A stretch of DNA of 7,365 bases from NCBI GenBank assembly GCA_946494435.1, contig CAMMBO010000041.1:1-7365 (forward strand), read 5' to 3'. Position 1 is the stretch's first letter, and the number at the start of each line of letters is the position of its first letter. A program made the position numbers and the translations under genes. The notes under the pieces are model-generated. The model worked only from the letters and a program-made list of their open reading frames with translations. It did no database searches and was not told the DNA's origin. This DNA comes from an uncultured Mycoplasmatota bacterium (lineage in GTDB: Bacteria > Bacillota_I > Bacilli_A > RF39 > UBA660). This document shows, piece by piece, positions 5,247 through 7,365 of the stretch.

Positions 5247-7145
5247 ATGAATTATAGTTTCGAATTATTAAGAGAACTCGATGATAATGGCCACGAAATA
5301 GAGGAGTTTATTAAAACTACCAATAATTCTATAAATTTAGAAGAGATTAAAACTAAGACAACCTTTATCAAACAATTATTAGGTTATTATAATCAAATAA
5401 TACTTAGAGTTCAAGATATTTTTCCGAAGGAAGAGTTAAATGCTCACATTACTATTCAAAAAGATTTCAGTAATAAAATAGAATCTTTAGAGAAAGAAAT
5501 GGATATTAGAAAAAAATTAGATGCTTTGACAGTAATCTCTAATAATTTAATTAATAATTACAATAATTTAACGACTAAGAGTCTATTTCTTTTAAAAAAT
5601 GATAATAGTTTTATAGAATATAATAATTTAATTAGAAAAATTAATGAGAATATTGTAAAGTTAAATAATTTAGAACTTTTTAAAAGTAATATAGATAATT
5701 TATTACCACTTTATAATGACATAAAGATGACTAAAGACATTTCTAAACTAAATAGTTTTTTAAATATAACTAATAATATGTTAATAAACAATATTAAAAC
5801 TAATGTTAATGATAAGAAGGGTAAAGAAACAGAACGAGTATTTTCTCTTTTTGCTAAAATAAATGATCAGATAATAGAGTCAAATTATAATAAAAGTGAT
5901 AATTTAGTTTATGCTTTATATGTACTTGAAGATAACAGTAAATATTATGCAATTATAAAAGATACTAAAGAAATAGAAATATTAGATCAGAGTTTTAGTA
6001 ATCTACCAAATTTGGTTTTGACTAAGGATAATATTATAAATACATGTAGAATTATTATTAGAAATGCAGGTATTTATTATGATATAAACGAATATATGCG
6101 ATATATTGAGAAAAGCTATAAAAATAAAATAACTAAAGAAATTGATGAAGTAATATTAAAATATAAAAATAGACTAAAAAATTTAGAAAACAATATAAAT
6201 GCTCAGTTAGCTTTTATTGATACTATCGCTTTATTAGTAAATCATAAACCATGTCCTAAATATCCTAATATTACTTATAATGATTTAAATTTAGAAGATT
6301 ATTTTCCTGATTATGATAAAGAGACTGATTCAAAAGAAAAAGAAATAGAACGACTTATTGTAGAAGTGTTATTAAACCCTAATATTAAAAGTGAATTTGA
6401 TACTAATAGCATTTTAAAGACATTATATGATAGTTCTATTTTAGATTCTCTTGTATCTAGTAATTATCTTAAAGAAAATAATAGGCCTATTGTTAATACA
6501 AGTGATAATATCAGTAATAGTTTAGAAGTTACTAACAATATTAAGACTAATTATGATAAAGTTAAAGACTATCTAAATATACGTGTAGAAGAATTAAAAC
6601 TATTAGAAAGTAGTCCTAAAATAAATGTAACTATCACTAAAGATGATAATTCATTGTTTAAAGATATAAATACAGTATTAGATCTTAATACAGCGGTTGT
6701 AATTTGCAATAAAGTTTATAAGCGTGGTCAAGGAGAATATGCTGTTATAGATTATTTAAAGACAGGTAACACTTTAAAATTTACTTCTAAATATAAGGCT
6801 AGAGACTTAGCGAGCAGTGTTAATAGGGATAATTATTTGAAATTGTTACTGGAAAATATTATTAAGAGATTTTTATATAATAAAGATAACAATAACTTTA
6901 TAGAATCTATATTATCTAAAGATTCTATAAGTATTGAAGATATAGTAAATTCTTTACTTGCAGATAATAATTTATTAATTACGTCTATTACTAATTTTGA
7001 TTATGATTATTTAGATAATACTAGTAATAAATTTATAAGAGTAGAGGAGATATTAAATAATAAAGAAGATTTAATGATAGTAAAGATTAATAAGATTTTA
7101 GAAGAAATTAAAAGAACTGAAAAAATAATATTAGAGTCTTATTAA
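5247..7145 (+). CDS. Large Asn-rich helical protein of unknown function
   Basis: 632 residues; no recognised family. There is no signal peptide, no membrane helix and no Trp, so it is probably cytoplasmic. Residues 1-215 are helical and coiled-coil-like (IQKDFSNKIESLEKEMDIRKKL and nearby). A strand-rich piece at about 220-270 (LVYALYVLEDNSKYYAIIKD) is followed by a helical stretch (about 280-330) and an acidic section. A second strand-rich piece occurs at about 483-545 (AVVICNKVYKRGQGEYAVID). The two pieces look alike in layout and may be an internal duplication. The very C-terminus is helical (IVKINKILEEIKRTEKIILESY). The start is supported by AGGAAGTG upstream and its own promoter. Asn content and the AAT/AAA-heavy codon use match the neighbouring genes, so no recent transfer is evident. 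It could be a structural or scaffold protein, but that is only a guess. Confidence 0.85.
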   Translation: MNYSFELLRELDDNGHEIEEFIKTTNNSINLEEIKTKTTFIKQLLGYYNQIILRVQDIFPKEELNAHITIQKDFSNKIESLEKEMDIRKKLDALTVISNNLINNYNNLTTKSLFLLKNDNSFIEYNNLIRKINENIVKLNNLELFKSNIDNLLPLYNDIKMTKDISKLNSFLNITNNMLINNIKTNVNDKKGKETERVFSLFAKINDQIIESNYNKSDNLVYALYVLEDNSKYYAIIKDTKEIEILDQSFSNLPNLVLTKDNIINTCRIIIRNAGIYYDINEYMRYIEKSYKNKITKEIDEVILKYKNRLKNLENNINAQLAFIDTIALLVNHKPCPKYPNITYNDLNLEDYFPDYDKETDSKEKEIERLIVEVLLNPNIKSEFDTNSILKTLYDSSILDSLVSSNYLKENNRPIVNTSDNISNSLEVTNNIKTNYDKVKDYLNIRVEELKLLESSPKINVTITKDDNSLFKDINTVLDLNTAVVICNKVYKRGQGEYAVIDYLKTGNTLKFTSKYKARDLASSVNRDNYLKLLLENIIKRFLYNKDNNNFIESILSKDSISIEDIVNSLLADNNLLITSITNFDYDYLDNTSNKFIRVEEILNNKEDLMIVKINKILEEIKRTEKIILESY

Positions 7146-7316
7146 AAAAATATTATAAATTTTTGTTGATATTAAAGAGTTTGAACGCATTTACGAAAAC
7201 TCGTACTTGTAACTTTTCAACTTTTATTATATATTGTTATTGGGAATAATTTTCCTAGTCATCTGACTCTCTTTACCATCTTATTTTGTTTTATAGTCGC
7301 CCAAATAAACAAAAAA
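7146..7316. other. Gene-poor 3' region with possible RNA structure
   Basis: No convincing gene. Visible elements are an all-AT stem at 7146-7164, a GAGTTT/AAACTC stem (7177-7182 with 7197-7202), and a GGAA/TTCC stem near 7242-7255. AGTCATCTGACTCT at 7257-7270 is largely complementary to the downstream terminator. The short open stretch 7159-7212 (IFVDIKEFERIYENSYL, then TAA) reads like protein and uses GC-richer codons (CGC, TCG). It has no start or RBS and could be a gene relic or chance. Confidence 0.35.
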
Positions 7317-7345
7317 GAAGAGTTTAGATGACTCTTTTATTTTGT
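7317..7345. terminator. Bidirectional intrinsic terminator
   Basis: AAGAGT (7318-7323) pairs with ACTCTT (7331-7336) around TTAGATG, extendable by a G-T wobble. On the plus strand it is followed by TTATTTTG. On the minus strand it is followed by CTTTTTTG, the better T-run, which implies a converging gene beyond the right edge. It probably also ends the transcript of the 5247-7145 gene after a 3' leader of about 170 bases. Confidence 0.75.
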
Positions 7346-7365
7346 CTTAAACTAAATTATTAGTT

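Noticed and set aside
7146..7164. AAAAAT/ATTTTT hairpin as terminator of the 632-residue gene
   Set aside because: An all-AT stem is too weak. The hairpin at 7318-7336 is a better candidate.
1..7365. tRNA, rRNA or other known RNA genes and transposase or integrase genes
   Set aside because: No cloverleaf, conserved rRNA blocks or recombinase motifs were seen on either strand by eye.

Overview
The window is a very AT-rich stretch of bacterial chromosome. It most likely comes from a low-GC Gram-positive lineage (Bacillota/Mycoplasmatota-like, the kind of uncultured gut Bacilli with Asn/Lys/Ile-rich proteins). Promoters are of the sigma-A type, Shine-Dalgarno sequences match the Bacillus-type 16S tail, and the surface proteins are single-pass with no outer-membrane features. 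All Trp codons seen in the intact genes are TGG and no in-frame TGA interrupts them, so the standard bacterial code applies rather than the Mycoplasma code. This lineage call is an inference from composition and style, not from a marker gene.

Left part (1-680): a 13-bp inverted repeat at the window edge is followed by a gene remnant (102-566) with no start codon. It encodes the C-terminal part of a formylglycine-generating-enzyme/C-type-lectin-like surface domain. Its last ~110 bases (431-540) change abruptly in composition: A drops from about 39% to about 15%, and nearly all codons end in C or T. This looks like the variable region of a diversity-generating-retroelement (DGR) target, although no reverse transcriptase or template repeat lies in the window. 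Two hairpins follow, the second being a bidirectional terminator facing the next gene.

Middle part (672-2551): a membrane-anchored protein of unknown function (minus strand) is divergent from a PfkB-family sugar kinase (plus strand). The kinase overlaps by 14 nt a small stand-alone Smr-domain protein that starts at TTG.

Right part (2538-7365): a textbook sigma-A promoter (TTGACA, 17 bp, TATAAT) drives a two-gene unit of membrane-anchored proteins. The first has a C-terminal WSSWSSW thrombospondin-type-1-like domain. The second has a 150-residue cytoplasmic domain, one membrane helix and a long acidic low-complexity exterior. A terminator whose hairpin overlaps the next promoter separates this unit from a 632-residue Asn-rich, Trp-free protein that I do not recognise. 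The last 220 bases hold no convincing gene, but they end in a bidirectional terminator with a competing upstream pairing partner.

Four promoters are visible and all carry an extended -10 (TGNTATAAT). The kinase and Smr genes are translationally coupled housekeeping-type functions. The 2600-5190 pair and the 672-1301 gene look like cell-envelope or surface functions of a lineage-restricted type.
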